Counted from the stretch's first letter, positions 17,409-27,633 are shown. The stretch: 64,000 nucleotides of DNA from Streptomyces sp. NBC_00683 (GCF_036226745.1 NZ_CP109013.1:930001-994000), one strand, 5' to 3'. Numbers and translations are program-made. The notes: a model not told the origin generated them from the sequence alone.

Positions 17409-20400
17409 GCGGTCTTCTCCCCTATCCAGCGGGCCAGTTCGAGTGGGCTGAGGGCCGCCACGGGCATGCCGGCGGCCACGAGCTGCCCGGCGACGCCCGT
17501 CGAGTAGCGGGGCCGACCGGCGTCGTCGAGACTCGCGCACCCCAGGACGTGGCAGCCGGTGGTCACCAGTGCCCGTACCTCGGCCAGCAGTCCGCCGAGC
17601 GGCGCGCCCTCCTCGAAGTCGCTGATGACGACGACGAGGGTGCGGGCGGGCACCGTGATCAGGCTGCGGGCGTGCCGCAGCCCGGCGGCAATGTGCGTGC
17701 CCCCGCCCACGCTCACCTCCAGCAGGAGGGACAGGGGATCGTGCACGTGGCCGGTGAGGTCGACGACCTCCGTGGAGAAGGCCAGGAAATGGGTGCTCAG
17801 GGTCGGCACCCCGGCGAGCACGGAGGCGGTCAGCGCGGACCAGATCGTGGACGCCTCCATGGATCCGGAGACGTCGGTGACCAGGATCAGGCGCCAGTCG
17901 GCCGACCGGCGGACGCGGCTGCGGAACACCGGCTTCTCGGGGATCACCTGGACCGTTCCGTCGGCCGTCCGGCGGGCGGTGGCCAGGTTGGCACGCAGCG
18001 TGCGTGGCAAGTCCAGCCGGCCGCCGGGGCGGCGGGTGGGCCGGGCCGCCATCGTGCCGGTGAGGGCGGGTCGCAACCGGGTGGCGAGCTGCCGGGTCAG
18101 TTCGTCGACCAGGTGGCGGACCAGCGGCCGGAGCGCCGCGATGCGGGCTTCGGGGAGGCCGCCGGCGTACCGCAGGATCGTCCGGAGCAGTTCCACGGAG
18201 GGGGTGGCGGCCGCCGGGTCGAGCTCGGCGAGGACGTCCTGCCGGCCTGTCACGGCTGCGGCGGCGAGGACCTCCTCGCGGATGCCGGGGCCGAACAGCG
18301 CGGCCAGTTCCTCGGACCACTCGCGGACGCCGGGGAACGACGGTTCCCGGCCGCCGCGCGATCCGGAGCCGCCACCGTGACCGGGGACGGGCATGCCGCT
18401 GCGGGACCCCTCGCCGTGCCCCGCGCCGTAGAGCTCGTCCAGAGCGGTCGCCAGGCGGGCCGCGCCGGGGGGCAGTTGGTCGGGACGCCGGCCGAGCACG
18501 AGCCGCCACCGGTCGGCGGGCGCCAGGGTCCGCGCGGGGGTGGCACCGGTGGAGGACTCTGGCGCGGGTGTGAGGACGCGCGTTGCGGCAGGGTGGCCCG
18601 ACAGTGGTGGGAACCGGTCGTCGTGGGCGGGTGGCGGGACGGGCAGGCCGAGGCCTGTCAGGAGCTCGCGGGCCGCGAGGTCGGCGGCCGTCCGGCGGGC
18701 CAGCTCGGCCGGATCGTCCGCGTCGAGGGTGCCCACCCGTTCGCCCAGCCGCTCCTCGACGGTGTCCAGCAGTCGGTCCCGGGCGGCCGGGCTCAGGGTG
18801 TCGAAGCCACCGCGCAGGGCCGGCAGCCGGGCCAGGAACGCGGCGTCGTCCAGCTCGACGACCCGGAGCAGCAACGGGTCCAGGGCTCCGACACCGACGG
18901 TCAGGAGCGGGCCCGCCACCGTCAGGACGCCGGTGAGGCGGGCGGTGAGCGCGGCCCGGGAGGTGCTGTCCACGGCTCCGTCCACCCAGGAGGCGACGCG
19001 CCCGCCGAACCTCTCGGGCTCTTCGTGACCCGTGAGCACCCTGACCGCTCCGGCGGCCGCGGCGATCAGCGGGGTGCCGTCGGCGGCCAGCCGGGCGAGG
19101 GCGTCGGTGAGCCGGATGCCGCCCACCCGGTCGGCACGCTGGGCCAGTTCGAGCAGTGCCCGGGCGTCCTCGGGCTCCTCGGAGCCGGCCAGGCCGTCGA
19201 CCTGGCGGACCGCAGCCGAAGTCAGGAGTTCGGCCACGGGCGCGGTGCGGGAGGCACGGGCGGAGACGGTGGTGGCGGTGGCGGCGTCGTCCGGGGCTGA
19301 GGGGTCCTCGGGCGCGGCCAGGCCAGGCAGGTGGTCGGCGTCGATGCGATCCAGCAGGTCGAGCCCGGTGAGAAGTTCGGGAAGGGTGCCGCTCGCGGGG
19401 AGTACGGCCGCCAGTTCCGTCAGCCGTTCGTCGGCCAGGGCCAGGAGCCCGCACTCGGCGGCCTCCGTGAGGCCGCGGACGACCTGGGCGGCCGTCGGGC
19501 CGCCCTCCGCGCGCTCGGCCGCGTGCCGCTGCCGCAGCACGCCCTCGGCCGCCTGGGCCGGGGTGACGCCGCGGGCGCCGGCCGCGGTGAGCATCGCGGC
19601 CGTCGCCGGGGTCCACCTCACCTGCCAGCGCGTCGTGAGTCCTTCCGTGCCCGCCGCGCCGGTCACCTCCTGCTCCTGCGCGTAGGGGATGCCGCACACC
19701 GTCAGCCTGCGCAGCAGCAGTTCGCGGCGCCGGTCCAGGGTGGAGCGCGCCGGGTCGAGCCGTAGGTCGCGCGGTGTCTTCTCGTGCGTGTCCTGCGGGC
19801 CGGGGAGGGAGAGCGCCGCGGTCTCGGCCTCGACGGCGGGGCCCAGTCCGCTGCGCGGAGCGGCAGGCGCGGGCCGTCCCGTGCGAGCTCCGACGAGTAC
19901 GCGTTCGAGGGCCAGGGCGACGGCGCGGCCCGTGCCGTAGGTCTCGCCGCGCCCCAGCACCGTCTGCACGGCTTCCAGGAGTTCACCGCGGCCGGGGGCG
20001 GGCAGGCCGCGCAGGCGGGCCAGGTCACCGGCCACCCGGACGACCTCCCTGCCCTCCGCCGGGCCGTAGGGGTGGCCCTGTTCGCGCAGGGCGGCGCAGA
20101 CGCGGACCGCGGTGCGGATGAGCGCCTCGTGGAGCGCGGCCGGGTCTCCGGCGGCGTCCAGGACGGTGTGCTGCCACTCCGGGTCCCGGATGCCGGCCGG
20201 GTATCCGGACCGTGAGTCGAGCAGCGGGTACGTGTACGGGACGAGGGAGACCGTGCACGCCGCCGTTCCGGACGCGCCGCTCAGGTGGCCGTCAGCGCCC
20301 GGCTCGGGCGCGGCGGCGGACGCGTCCGGAACGACCGGCACGTCCGGCGCGGGGCCCCCGGCGGCCCCGGCGGCCGATGGCAGCAGCGCCGGGGTGTGGA

Positions 20401-21235
20401 AGGCTCCCACCACCACGGCCGGCCGCCGCCCGCTTGCCAGGGCCTCGGCGACATGTCCGCGCATACATGCCTCGCGTACCAGGTCCGTGCCCTGCACCCC
20501 GTCCCGCGCCTCGGCCTCGTGGCGCAGCGCCCAGCCGGTGAGCAGGGCGGCACGGCGTAGCGCCTCGGGTGTCGAACCGGGCGCGAGGGCCTCCACCAGT
20601 CGGTCCCACAGGTCGTCGCCGTCCCGGCCGGTGAGCCGGGACCGGAGTGCGTCGGACAGCCCGTGCCCCTCCCCCGGCCTGGGCGCGGAGTCGGCGCCCG
20701 GGACGGGGGCGGGGGTGTCCGGACGGCCCCCCGCCCACGCCCGGTCCGCCAGCGGCAGGTCGCAGGCCACAGCCGGGACCCCGTTCCTTGCCGCCCAGCG
20801 CAGAGCGACCAGTTCGGGCGAGAAGTCCGCGAACGGGTAGAACGCCGGGCCCCGTTCGCCTGCCGGGCCGGGCCCGGGACCGTCGACGGGCACGGCGGCC
20901 AGCGCCACCGGGGCCTCGGTCTCCTCGTGGGCGAGCCAGCCCAGCCAGGGCTGGAACTCGGCGGGCAGTTCGACGAGAAGGACGTCGGGGGCAGCCGCGT
21001 CCAGCAGTGCGGGGAGGGCGGCCGCCAGCGAGGGCGCGTGGTGGCGCACCCCGATCAGGTACGGCAACCCGGGTCCGGTCGCCGCCAGGGCCGCCACCGC
21101 GGCCTCCGGGGTGGCGGGCCGGGCCGCCGGACCCGGCGCCGGGGAAGCGGCCTGCGCCCCTGCGGTGGGCGACGCCTCGGCGGTGGACCGCGCCCGGGAG
21201 GTGGACCGCGTCTCGGCGGTGGTCGACTCGCTCAT
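17405..21235 (-). CDS. DUF5682-VWA fusion protein of MoxR system
   Basis: A 1276-residue fusion. After a disordered 45-residue leader comes a DUF5682-type domain with GVRHHAPSLAAALPALLDAA, VLLVELP and, near residue 285, VVGAFHTPALL. These are the conserved His/Glu motifs of that family. The C-terminal 170 residues form a von Willebrand A domain with a complete MIDAS: LVTDVSGSMEAS (DxSxS), GGGTHIAAGL (Thr) and VVVISDFEEGAP (Asp). The middle (about 400-1050) is helical. MoxR ATPases typically act on VWA partners as chaperone-like remodelling pairs. The start is 3 bp after the ATPase stop. In relatives, DUF5682 and VWA are usually separate genes, so the fusion is notable. Confidence 0.88.
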   Translation of the reverse strand: MSESTTAETRSTSRARSTAEASPTAGAQAASPAPGPAARPATPEAAVAALAATGPGLPYLIGVRHHAPSLAAALPALLDAAAPDVLLVELPAEFQPWLGWLAHEETEAPVALAAVPVDGPGPGPAGERGPAFYPFADFSPELVALRWAARNGVPAVACDLPLADRAWAGGRPDTPAPVPGADSAPRPGEGHGLSDALRSRLTGRDGDDLWDRLVEALAPGSTPEALRRAALLTGWALRHEAEARDGVQGTDLVREACMRGHVAEALASGRRPAVVVGAFHTPALLPSAAGAAGGPAPDVPVVPDASAAAPEPGADGHLSGASGTAACTVSLVPYTYPLLDSRSGYPAGIRDPEWQHTVLDAAGDPAALHEALIRTAVRVCAALREQGHPYGPAEGREVVRVAGDLARLRGLPAPGRGELLEAVQTVLGRGETYGTGRAVALALERVLVGARTGRPAPAAPRSGLGPAVEAETAALSLPGPQDTHEKTPRDLRLDPARSTLDRRRELLLRRLTVCGIPYAQEQEVTGAAGTEGLTTRWQVRWTPATAAMLTAAGARGVTPAQAAEGVLRQRHAAERAEGGPTAAQVVRGLTEAAECGLLALADERLTELAAVLPASGTLPELLTGLDLLDRIDADHLPGLAAPEDPSAPDDAATATTVSARASRTAPVAELLTSAAVRQVDGLAGSEEPEDARALLELAQRADRVGGIRLTDALARLAADGTPLIAAAAGAVRVLTGHEEPERFGGRVASWVDGAVDSTSRAALTARLTGVLTVAGPLLTVGVGALDPLLLRVVELDDAAFLARLPALRGGFDTLSPAARDRLLDTVEERLGERVGTLDADDPAELARRTAADLAARELLTGLGLPVPPPAHDDRFPPLSGHPAATRVLTPAPESSTGATPARTLAPADRWRLVLGRRPDQLPPGAARLATALDELYGAGHGEGSRSGMPVPGHGGGSGSRGGREPSFPGVREWSEELAALFGPGIREEVLAAAAVTGRQDVLAELDPAAATPSVELLRTILRYAGGLPEARIAALRPLVRHLVDELTRQLATRLRPALTGTMAARPTRRPGGRLDLPRTLRANLATARRTADGTVQVIPEKPVFRSRVRRSADWRLILVTDVSGSMEASTIWSALTASVLAGVPTLSTHFLAFSTEVVDLTGHVHDPLSLLLEVSVGGGTHIAAGLRHARSLITVPARTLVVVISDFEEGAPLGGLLAEVRALVTTGCHVLGCASLDDAGRPRYSTGVAGQLVAAGMPVAALSPLELARWIGEKTA

Positions 21236-21238
21236 CCG

Positions 21239-22459
21239 TCAGTTCTCCAGTACCGCGCGCAGATCCCACAGGGCACGCCAGGTGGCCGACCCCTGCTCCG
21301 CCCGCCTGCGCACCGGCCCGTCCCAGTACCCCAGCAGCCGTGCCGCGTCGGCGGGGTCGTCCTTTCGGACGACGCCGAGCAGATGTCCTGGCAGGAGGGA
21401 GAGCACGTCCCGGTCGCCGGGGAAATAGGCGGCGGCCAGGCCCATGGAGCCCGCGACGGAGACCGCTTCCGCCGTGCTCATCACCGTGGAGGGGCGCTCA
21501 ACCTCCCAGCCCTCCACGGAGCGGCCCTCGCGCAGGTCCCTGAAAGCGGTGACGAGGGCTTCGAGGACCGCGTCGTCCACCTGGTAGGCGGCGCCCACGC
21601 GTTCGACGGCTGCCCGCGACTGGCGCCGCACGAGCGCGGTCTCGGCGTCCACGTCCCCGATGGGGCCCACGGTCTCGAAGTTGAAGCGCCGCTTCAGCGC
21701 GGCGGACATCTCCGAGACACCCTTGTCCCGCAGGTTGGCGGTGGCGATGAGGGTGAACCCGGGGGCCGCGTGCACCTGGGCGCCCTCCCCGCCCGCGAGT
21801 TCGGGGACCGCGATCCGCCGCTCGGAGAGGAGTGACACGAGGGCGTCCTGGACCTCCGGCAGGCAGCGGGTGACCTCCTCGACGCGGGCGACGGCCCCCC
21901 GGGTCATGGCGGTGAGTACCGGGGAGGGCACCAGGGCCTGCTCGGTGGGGCCCTGGGCGAGCAGCAGCGCGTAGTTCCAGCCGTACTTGAGCTGGTCCTC
22001 GGTGGTGCCCGCGGTGCCCTGCACGGTGAGCGCACTGGTCCCGCAGACGGCCGCCGACAGCAGCTCGGAGAGCATGGACTTCGCGGTACCCGGTTCGCCC
22101 ACGAGCAGAAGCCCGCGCTCTCCGGCAAGGGTGACCACGCACCGTTCGACCAGGGCGCGCTCGCCGACGAACTTCTGCTCGATCACCAGGCGGCGCGGCA
22201 CCCCGGCCGCGGGCCGGGCGTCCTTCGGCAGGCTCAGTGCCTCGCCCGCGCTGCCCATCACGAACGTGACGACGGCGCGCGGGGTGAGCAGCCAGCCGGG
22301 TGGGCGGGGCCCGGAGTCGTGGGCGGCGAGGAAGGCCAGTTCGGTGGCGTACCGGTCCTCGGGCAGCGTGACCTGGCGGTGTTCCCGGCCGGGCGCCGCC
22401 GCCCGGTCCGGGACACCGCCCGTGCAGGCGTCCATGGTGGTCGTGGTGTCGTTCGTCAT
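21239..22459 (-). CDS. MoxR-type AAA+ ATPase (YehL-like)
   Basis: A 406-residue AAA+ ATPase. Walker A is LLVGEPGTAKSMLSELL (about residue 130). The Walker B region reads AVARVEEVTRCLPEVQDALV, with Glu-Glu in place of Asp-Glu, which I believe is usual in this subgroup. Sensor 1 lies in LIATANLRDKGVSEMSAALK, and the arginine-finger region is RRFNFE. The lid domain carries ERPSTVMSTAEAVSVAGS. The ATG at 22459 overlaps the stop of the 1725-residue gene (ATGA), and the VWA gene begins 3 bp after its end. It is expected to form a hexamer that remodels a client recruited by the VWA partner. Confidence 0.93.
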   Translation of the reverse strand: MTNDTTTTMDACTGGVPDRAAAPGREHRQVTLPEDRYATELAFLAAHDSGPRPPGWLLTPRAVVTFVMGSAGEALSLPKDARPAAGVPRRLVIEQKFVGERALVERCVVTLAGERGLLLVGEPGTAKSMLSELLSAAVCGTSALTVQGTAGTTEDQLKYGWNYALLLAQGPTEQALVPSPVLTAMTRGAVARVEEVTRCLPEVQDALVSLLSERRIAVPELAGGEGAQVHAAPGFTLIATANLRDKGVSEMSAALKRRFNFETVGPIGDVDAETALVRRQSRAAVERVGAAYQVDDAVLEALVTAFRDLREGRSVEGWEVERPSTVMSTAEAVSVAGSMGLAAAYFPGDRDVLSLLPGHLLGVVRKDDPADAARLLGYWDGPVRRRAEQGSATWRALWDLRAVLEN

Positions 22460-25400
22460 CGGCGACGGCCCTTCCGGGTTGCGCGGGTGTCCAGTTCTTC
22501 GAAGGCGGGGGCGTCGCCGTCGCGGACCCGTGCCCAGGCGGCTGCGAACAGCGCGGGCACGGGGAGGTGGGGCAGGGTCCGGGCGGACCCTGCCACGGGA
22601 TACAGGCTTTCCTTCCAGGTCTCCAGCGGCAGCCCGGGGGCGCCGCGCTCGAGCCAGCCGCAGGGGAGGAACAGGGTGCGGCCGGCCCGGGAGCGCTTCG
22701 CCTCCACGACGATGTCGGTGGCGGCGAGTTCCGCCCGGGCCTTCTTGACCCGTGCCGGCTTCCACTCGGTCCAGCGCACGCAGTTGCGGTCCGTCGGGTC
22801 GGGCAGGGCGAGCAGCATCAGGTAGAGGGCGGCGGCGTCCGCGTCCAGGCCGAGGCCGTCGACGACCTCGGCCACCAGGTCCGGCACCGAGCGCGTCGGG
22901 TCCTGGGCCGGGTGGTGCGGGGAGCCGTCGGGGGCGCCCGCCGAGGTCAACGCGTCGATCTCCTCACCCTGCAGCGCACGCAGGGCGAGCAGATCGCCGG
23001 TGTGGTACCCGCCGACGGTGCCCTCGACAAGGCCGAACGCCGGGTCGTCGGGGCCTGCCAGTCCGGCCGGGCGAATCAGCAGCTTCTCGTTGTTGCCGTG
23101 GCCGGGCGCGAGGAGCAGCGCCGCGCCGGCCCGGACCAGACCGTCGGCGCCGGCGCCGCCGGACTCGGGGAGCCCGTGGGCGGCGCGGACCACGGGGCCG
23201 ATCGAGCCCCCCGACTCGGTCCAGTCCAGACCGAGGTCCAGCACCAGGTCCGGGTCGGCGAGGCGGCCACGCAGGGCCGCGAGCCCGACGGGCAGGTGCG
23301 CCCGAAGCGGGTGCCCGTACGGCAGGGTGTAGGCGAGGGTGCGCAGGGCGGTCAGGGACGAGGAGACCGCACCGCGTGCGCCCACCCGGCGCAGCCCCGG
23401 GCGACCGGTGCCGTCCTGGACATCGGTGCCGTGGGCGAGCCAGGTCCGGGAGCCCGCGTTGAGGACCAGGGCGACGGCGCCCGGGTCGGTGCCCGACAGG
23501 TCGAGGTCCAGTTCCTCGGGGACGCGGACGAGGGAGGCCAGGCGCTCCTGCCAGACCTCGGCGGCGGCCCTGACGTCGGGGCCCGTGGACCACAGCTCCG
23601 CCGGGTCCGCGGGCAGCATTGCTCGGAGCACGGCGTGCCGGTCGTCGTGGGGCAGCGCGTTCAGCCTGGCCTGGGCCGCCTCGAACGCACGTGTCTTCAT
23701 CCCGAGCAGCGCGAGCGCCTCGGCGCCGGGCTCCTCGACGGCCGCCGACAGCAGGGCGGCGGACTGGAGGGCACCGATCCGGGTGGCCGTGTGGAACGCT
23801 GCGGCGGCTTCCGGACGCCAGGGGGCGGGGCCCTGCTCCCGTACCAGGGCGGTGAGCCGGGTGAGCCGGTCGCGGGCGATGCCCTGCCGGTGGACGTGCT
23901 CGCGGTCCAGGGTGAAGCCGGGAACGGGGCCGAAGGCGCCGGTCGGGTCGTGGTCCAGGGCGAGCCAGCGTGCCGCGTCGTTCCGCGAGTTCCGGCCGCG
24001 GTTGGCGATGACCACGACGGTGCGGCTGCCCTTGCGCAGCACCTGGCCGAGGCGGTGCAGGACCTCGTGGCTTCCCGGCCCGGCCGTCCCTGCGCCGAAC
24101 GGCTCGACGAGCTCCACCTGCCGGACCGTGCCCGCCGGGTCGGCCAGCGGTCCCGCGGCGAGGGTTTCCAGCAGTACGAGGAGTCCGGCGCGGTGCTCGG
24201 CCGAGGTGGTCGCCGAGGCGGCCCGGTAGGCCAGTTCGGGCAGCTTGTCGAGGAGGGAGGTCCAGGCCAGGGAGTCACCGGGCACGGTGTACTCGTCCCG
24301 CTGCCAGCCGTCCGCGGGGACGAACGGGACCGTGGGCGGGGTGGGCGGGCCGAACGCCGGCTCGCCGCCGAGGACATGGTTGACGGCGAGGATCTGCCGG
24401 ACCGCGGTCCACCGGCTCACGGCTCCCCACCAGTTGCCGTGCATCCGGTCGGAGCCCCAGACGGTGGCGTTCCGCAGGGTCGTGTCGTCGCCGTGCTCCG
24501 GCTTGTGATCGTAGAACATGCCCTGGGTGCGCGCCGGGTCCCGGGGGGTGGCCGGCTGTACGGGCTTCGGCGGTTCCAGGTACCGGGCGGCTGCGACAGC
24601 CCGGTCCACCGCGTTCCGGACGAGCCCGGTGACGCCCGCGAGGAGCCGTGCGTCGGACACCTCCGGAAGCACCTGGGCGACGGCCTCCTGGCTCATCTCC
24701 CGCGATGAGGGCCCGGTGTACTCCTTGACGGCCCGGAACGCCTCCAGGTGCCGGGCGACCGCTTCGGCGACCACCTTGAACAGATCCCCCGCCCGGGAGT
24801 CCGTCAGGTTCCGCAGGGCGGTGGAGCCCCGCTCGTCCCTCGGGCGCAGGGCGTGCCAGTAGGCGACGGGTGGCACGTAGGGGGTGCCCGCCGCGTCGTT
24901 CCCACCGGAGGAGTCGGGGGTGACGGACCACAAGCCGCCACCGGTGCCGTCCGTGTCCGCCGGGTACGCCTCGACGGAGCGGTGGTGCAGGGCCGCGACC
25001 GGCCGTGACCCGCCGGGCAGGGTGAGGGCGCCGAGCGGCACCGGGGAGCCGCCGTCGGGCAGCGGCTGCGGCAGGGCAACCGTGTGGCCGTCGGGGGTGC
25101 CGGCGACGATCCGGTGCCCGTCGGCGGGGGCGGCCGTGCCGGGCTCGGTGACGGTGCGGCGGACCCAGCGGCCGAGGACCGTGCCGTCCGTGCCGAACGG
25201 GGTGGTCTCGAGGCCGGGCTGGAGGGGCAGCACCTGGCAGCGCTCGGTGAGCAGCCGGGTGCCGTCCTGCACTCCGGAGCGGAGGAAGGCGGGGAGGGAT
25301 GCGCGGCCGTGCGTGCCGCCGGCCGGGTCGTACTCCAGCCACACCCGCTGCGTGCCCTGGTGGCCCTCCCGCCAGAGACCTGTGCCGTCGGAGATGACGG

Positions 25401-27633
25401 CGCGCTGAGGCGGGAGGGAGGTGTCGCCCGCGTGCAGGGCCTTGCCGCCGGTGGCGCGGCCGCCGCTGGGCAGCGGCAGGCAGACCTCGTCCGAGGGGCC
25501 GGAGCCGCCCCAGCGAGCGATCTGCTCGCCGCCGACGGTGAACACCTCGGCGGGGCGGTGCGACCAGTAGCCGCGCTGCTTGCCGTCCTCCCACCAGATG
25601 ACCAGCAACTCGCCGTCGACGTAACGGAAGGCGAGCGTCCGCCAGTGGTCGACCGTGGCGGGCACCCGCAGGGTGTGCCGCAGCAGGACGCCTTCCGGGC
25701 CGATGACGACGGCCCGTTCGAGAGTGTTCAGGATCAGGGCGGGCCAGGCGCCGGTGACACCGACGCTCTCCGACCGGTGGCGCTGCTGACGCGTGGCGAC
25801 CTCAGCGGCCAGTTCGGTGTAGGTCTCGTCGAGCGCGGGCCAGCCCAGTTCGTCGAGGACGCCGGTACGCAGGGTGGAGGCGAGCAGCGGCACGACATCG
25901 TGGCCCGTGAGGAGTCGCACGGCCTCCGGGGCGACGTCTGCGACCACGTCGCGGAACAAAGAGAGCCTGTTGAGAGCGGAGTGCAGCCCGGGAAGCCCTC
26001 GCGCGGCCGTGTACTCCTCGGCGCGGGCGGTCAGCCACTCCCGCAGGATTCCGGAGAGCACCGGGTGCGCCGCCAGCTTCGCCATGCCGGCGTCGCTCAG
26101 CCGCTGACCGTGTCCGTCGCCGAGGCTGCCGATGTTCCGGCTCAGAAGGGCGCGGAAGAACCGCTGTTCGGCGACGGCGGCGAGATCCCGCGCGCCGGGG
26201 GCGGTGTCGGTGAGCCACGGGCCGACCAGGACACCGGAGGACCGCGCGGTGCCCGTGTCCTGGCCGTCCGGCTCTGCGACGGGGACGCCGGAGGCCAGGC
26301 AGAGGTCGAGAAGGTCCAGGTCGGCGGTGCGCTGCCAGCGGCCCTGGAACAGCTCGACGGGGCGCCCGTCGGCGCGCAGCCGGTCCGCCATCCGGGCGGC
26401 CAGGTCCAGGGTCTGCGGGCTGCGGCCCGAGGTGACCCGGTTGCGCCGGCGGTGTGCCTCCCAGCGGGCGAGCCAGTCCGCCGGGGAGACGGACGGGGCG
26501 GCAGAGTCGGAGGGAGCGTTGTCGGAGGTGTTCGGGAGGGCGGTCAGCAGGTCCTCGGCGCCGGACTCGGCCAGCAACGCGAGCCAGCCGGATTCGCTGT
26601 CCTCGTCCCGTTCGCTCTCGTTGAAGGTATCCGGGAAGAAGCCGAGGAGCCGGAGCCGCACGGCCGCATCCCGTCGGGCGAGGGCGATGAGCGCCGAGCG
26701 GTAGGTCGCCCAGAACGAGGCGGGGGCGCGGACGACTCCCGGGGAGCCGATCAGATCGGCCACGAGCTCGCGTTCGGCGGCCTCGCGGTCCAGCCCGGCG
26801 GCCTTGACCAGCGCGCGCACGTCCTGCGGCAGCGCCGCGTACGGCGGCATGCCTGCCGCGCAGCGCTCGACCAGCAGACGGCGGTACTGCGCCCAGGCGT
26901 CGGCCGGTGCGAGCCGGGCCACCAAGTCCCGCACGTACTGCCGCAGCGCCTTGACGGTCAGCGCGCCGGCGAAGGCGAACTCCAGGAAGACGGCCCGCTG
27001 CCGGTCCTCGTCCACGACCAGCCCGTGCACCCGCTCGGCCTCGCGGGCCTTGCCGAAGAAGGAGGCGGCGTAGGTGGTGTTCTCGGCCTGGAGGTAGAGG
27101 CGTGCCACCTGCTCGTAGAAGGTGGGGAGGAAGTGGGGCACGGCCCGGCCGAGCCGGGTGCCGAGTGCGTCGAAGCCCTCCTTGGCCGCTCCGGCGCGGG
27201 TCCTGGCCTGCCGGCCCAGCCGCTCGATGTCCTTGACCAGGGCCAGGGCGTGGTGCCCGTTGGCCGGGTCGTTGACCAGCGCCCAGGCCGGGAAGCCCAG
27301 CGTCTCGCGGCGCACTTGGCCCACGAGCGGGGCATCGGCGGTCCGGGCCAGCCCGAGGAACTCCAGGGCCAGGTCCTCGGCTTCGCCGAGAGTGCCGGGC
27401 ACGAGCCGGACCACGGGGCGGTCACCGAGGGCGGTGTGCGTGTAGGTGCGGGCGGTCAGCGCGTCGGCGTCGTCCCGGTCGGTGGTGCCGGCCGGAAGGA
27501 TTGCCCCCGCGTCCAGCAGGGCCGCCGCGCGGGCCTCGGCGGCGGAGGTGCTCCCGCCTCGGGCCTGGGCGGGGAGGAACGCCGCGCCCGCTTCCGTCGT
27601 GTTCTCGTCGGTGTTCGTCGTCGTGATGCTCAT
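22456..27633 (-). CDS. 1725-residue cytoplasmic protein of unknown function in MoxR operon
   Basis: A very large soluble protein with no signal peptide or membrane segment, and no domain I can name with confidence. The N-terminal third (to about residue 560) is helical and repeat-like (HFLPTFYEQVARLYLQAENT, ALRQYVRDLVARLAPADAWA). The middle contains Trp/Gly-rich beta segments resembling repeated WD/Kelch-like strands (TLAFRYVDGELLVIWWEDGK). The C-terminus ends with a compact basic segment (CVRWTEWKPARVKKARAELA) that could be winged-helix-like. The ATG at 27633 overlaps the preceding stop (ATGA), and its own stop overlaps the ATPase start. Such giant proteins travel with MoxR/VWA/SWIM sets; it is the likely scaffold or effector. 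Confidence 0.85.
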   Translation of the reverse strand: MSITTTNTDENTTEAGAAFLPAQARGGSTSAAEARAAALLDAGAILPAGTTDRDDADALTARTYTHTALGDRPVVRLVPGTLGEAEDLALEFLGLARTADAPLVGQVRRETLGFPAWALVNDPANGHHALALVKDIERLGRQARTRAGAAKEGFDALGTRLGRAVPHFLPTFYEQVARLYLQAENTTYAASFFGKAREAERVHGLVVDEDRQRAVFLEFAFAGALTVKALRQYVRDLVARLAPADAWAQYRRLLVERCAAGMPPYAALPQDVRALVKAAGLDREAAERELVADLIGSPGVVRAPASFWATYRSALIALARRDAAVRLRLLGFFPDTFNESERDEDSESGWLALLAESGAEDLLTALPNTSDNAPSDSAAPSVSPADWLARWEAHRRRNRVTSGRSPQTLDLAARMADRLRADGRPVELFQGRWQRTADLDLLDLCLASGVPVAEPDGQDTGTARSSGVLVGPWLTDTAPGARDLAAVAEQRFFRALLSRNIGSLGDGHGQRLSDAGMAKLAAHPVLSGILREWLTARAEEYTAARGLPGLHSALNRLSLFRDVVADVAPEAVRLLTGHDVVPLLASTLRTGVLDELGWPALDETYTELAAEVATRQQRHRSESVGVTGAWPALILNTLERAVVIGPEGVLLRHTLRVPATVDHWRTLAFRYVDGELLVIWWEDGKQRGYWSHRPAEVFTVGGEQIARWGGSGPSDEVCLPLPSGGRATGGKALHAGDTSLPPQRAVISDGTGLWREGHQGTQRVWLEYDPAGGTHGRASLPAFLRSGVQDGTRLLTERCQVLPLQPGLETTPFGTDGTVLGRWVRRTVTEPGTAAPADGHRIVAGTPDGHTVALPQPLPDGGSPVPLGALTLPGGSRPVAALHHRSVEAYPADTDGTGGGLWSVTPDSSGGNDAAGTPYVPPVAYWHALRPRDERGSTALRNLTDSRAGDLFKVVAEAVARHLEAFRAVKEYTGPSSREMSQEAVAQVLPEVSDARLLAGVTGLVRNAVDRAVAAARYLEPPKPVQPATPRDPARTQGMFYDHKPEHGDDTTLRNATVWGSDRMHGNWWGAVSRWTAVRQILAVNHVLGGEPAFGPPTPPTVPFVPADGWQRDEYTVPGDSLAWTSLLDKLPELAYRAASATTSAEHRAGLLVLLETLAAGPLADPAGTVRQVELVEPFGAGTAGPGSHEVLHRLGQVLRKGSRTVVVIANRGRNSRNDAARWLALDHDPTGAFGPVPGFTLDREHVHRQGIARDRLTRLTALVREQGPAPWRPEAAAAFHTATRIGALQSAALLSAAVEEPGAEALALLGMKTRAFEAAQARLNALPHDDRHAVLRAMLPADPAELWSTGPDVRAAAEVWQERLASLVRVPEELDLDLSGTDPGAVALVLNAGSRTWLAHGTDVQDGTGRPGLRRVGARGAVSSSLTALRTLAYTLPYGHPLRAHLPVGLAALRGRLADPDLVLDLGLDWTESGGSIGPVVRAAHGLPESGGAGADGLVRAGAALLLAPGHGNNEKLLIRPAGLAGPDDPAFGLVEGTVGGYHTGDLLALRALQGEEIDALTSAGAPDGSPHHPAQDPTRSVPDLVAEVVDGLGLDADAAALYLMLLALPDPTDRNCVRWTEWKPARVKKARAELAATDIVVEAKRSRAGRTLFLPCGWLERGAPGLPLETWKESLYPVAGSARTLPHLPVPALFAAAWARVRDGDAPAFEELDTRATRKGRRR

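Noticed and set aside
17409..19697. N-terminal extension of the SWIM protein to 1399 residues
   Set aside because: The extra part is an out-of-frame reading of the VWA gene, and the ATG at 17408 makes the usual ATGA junction.
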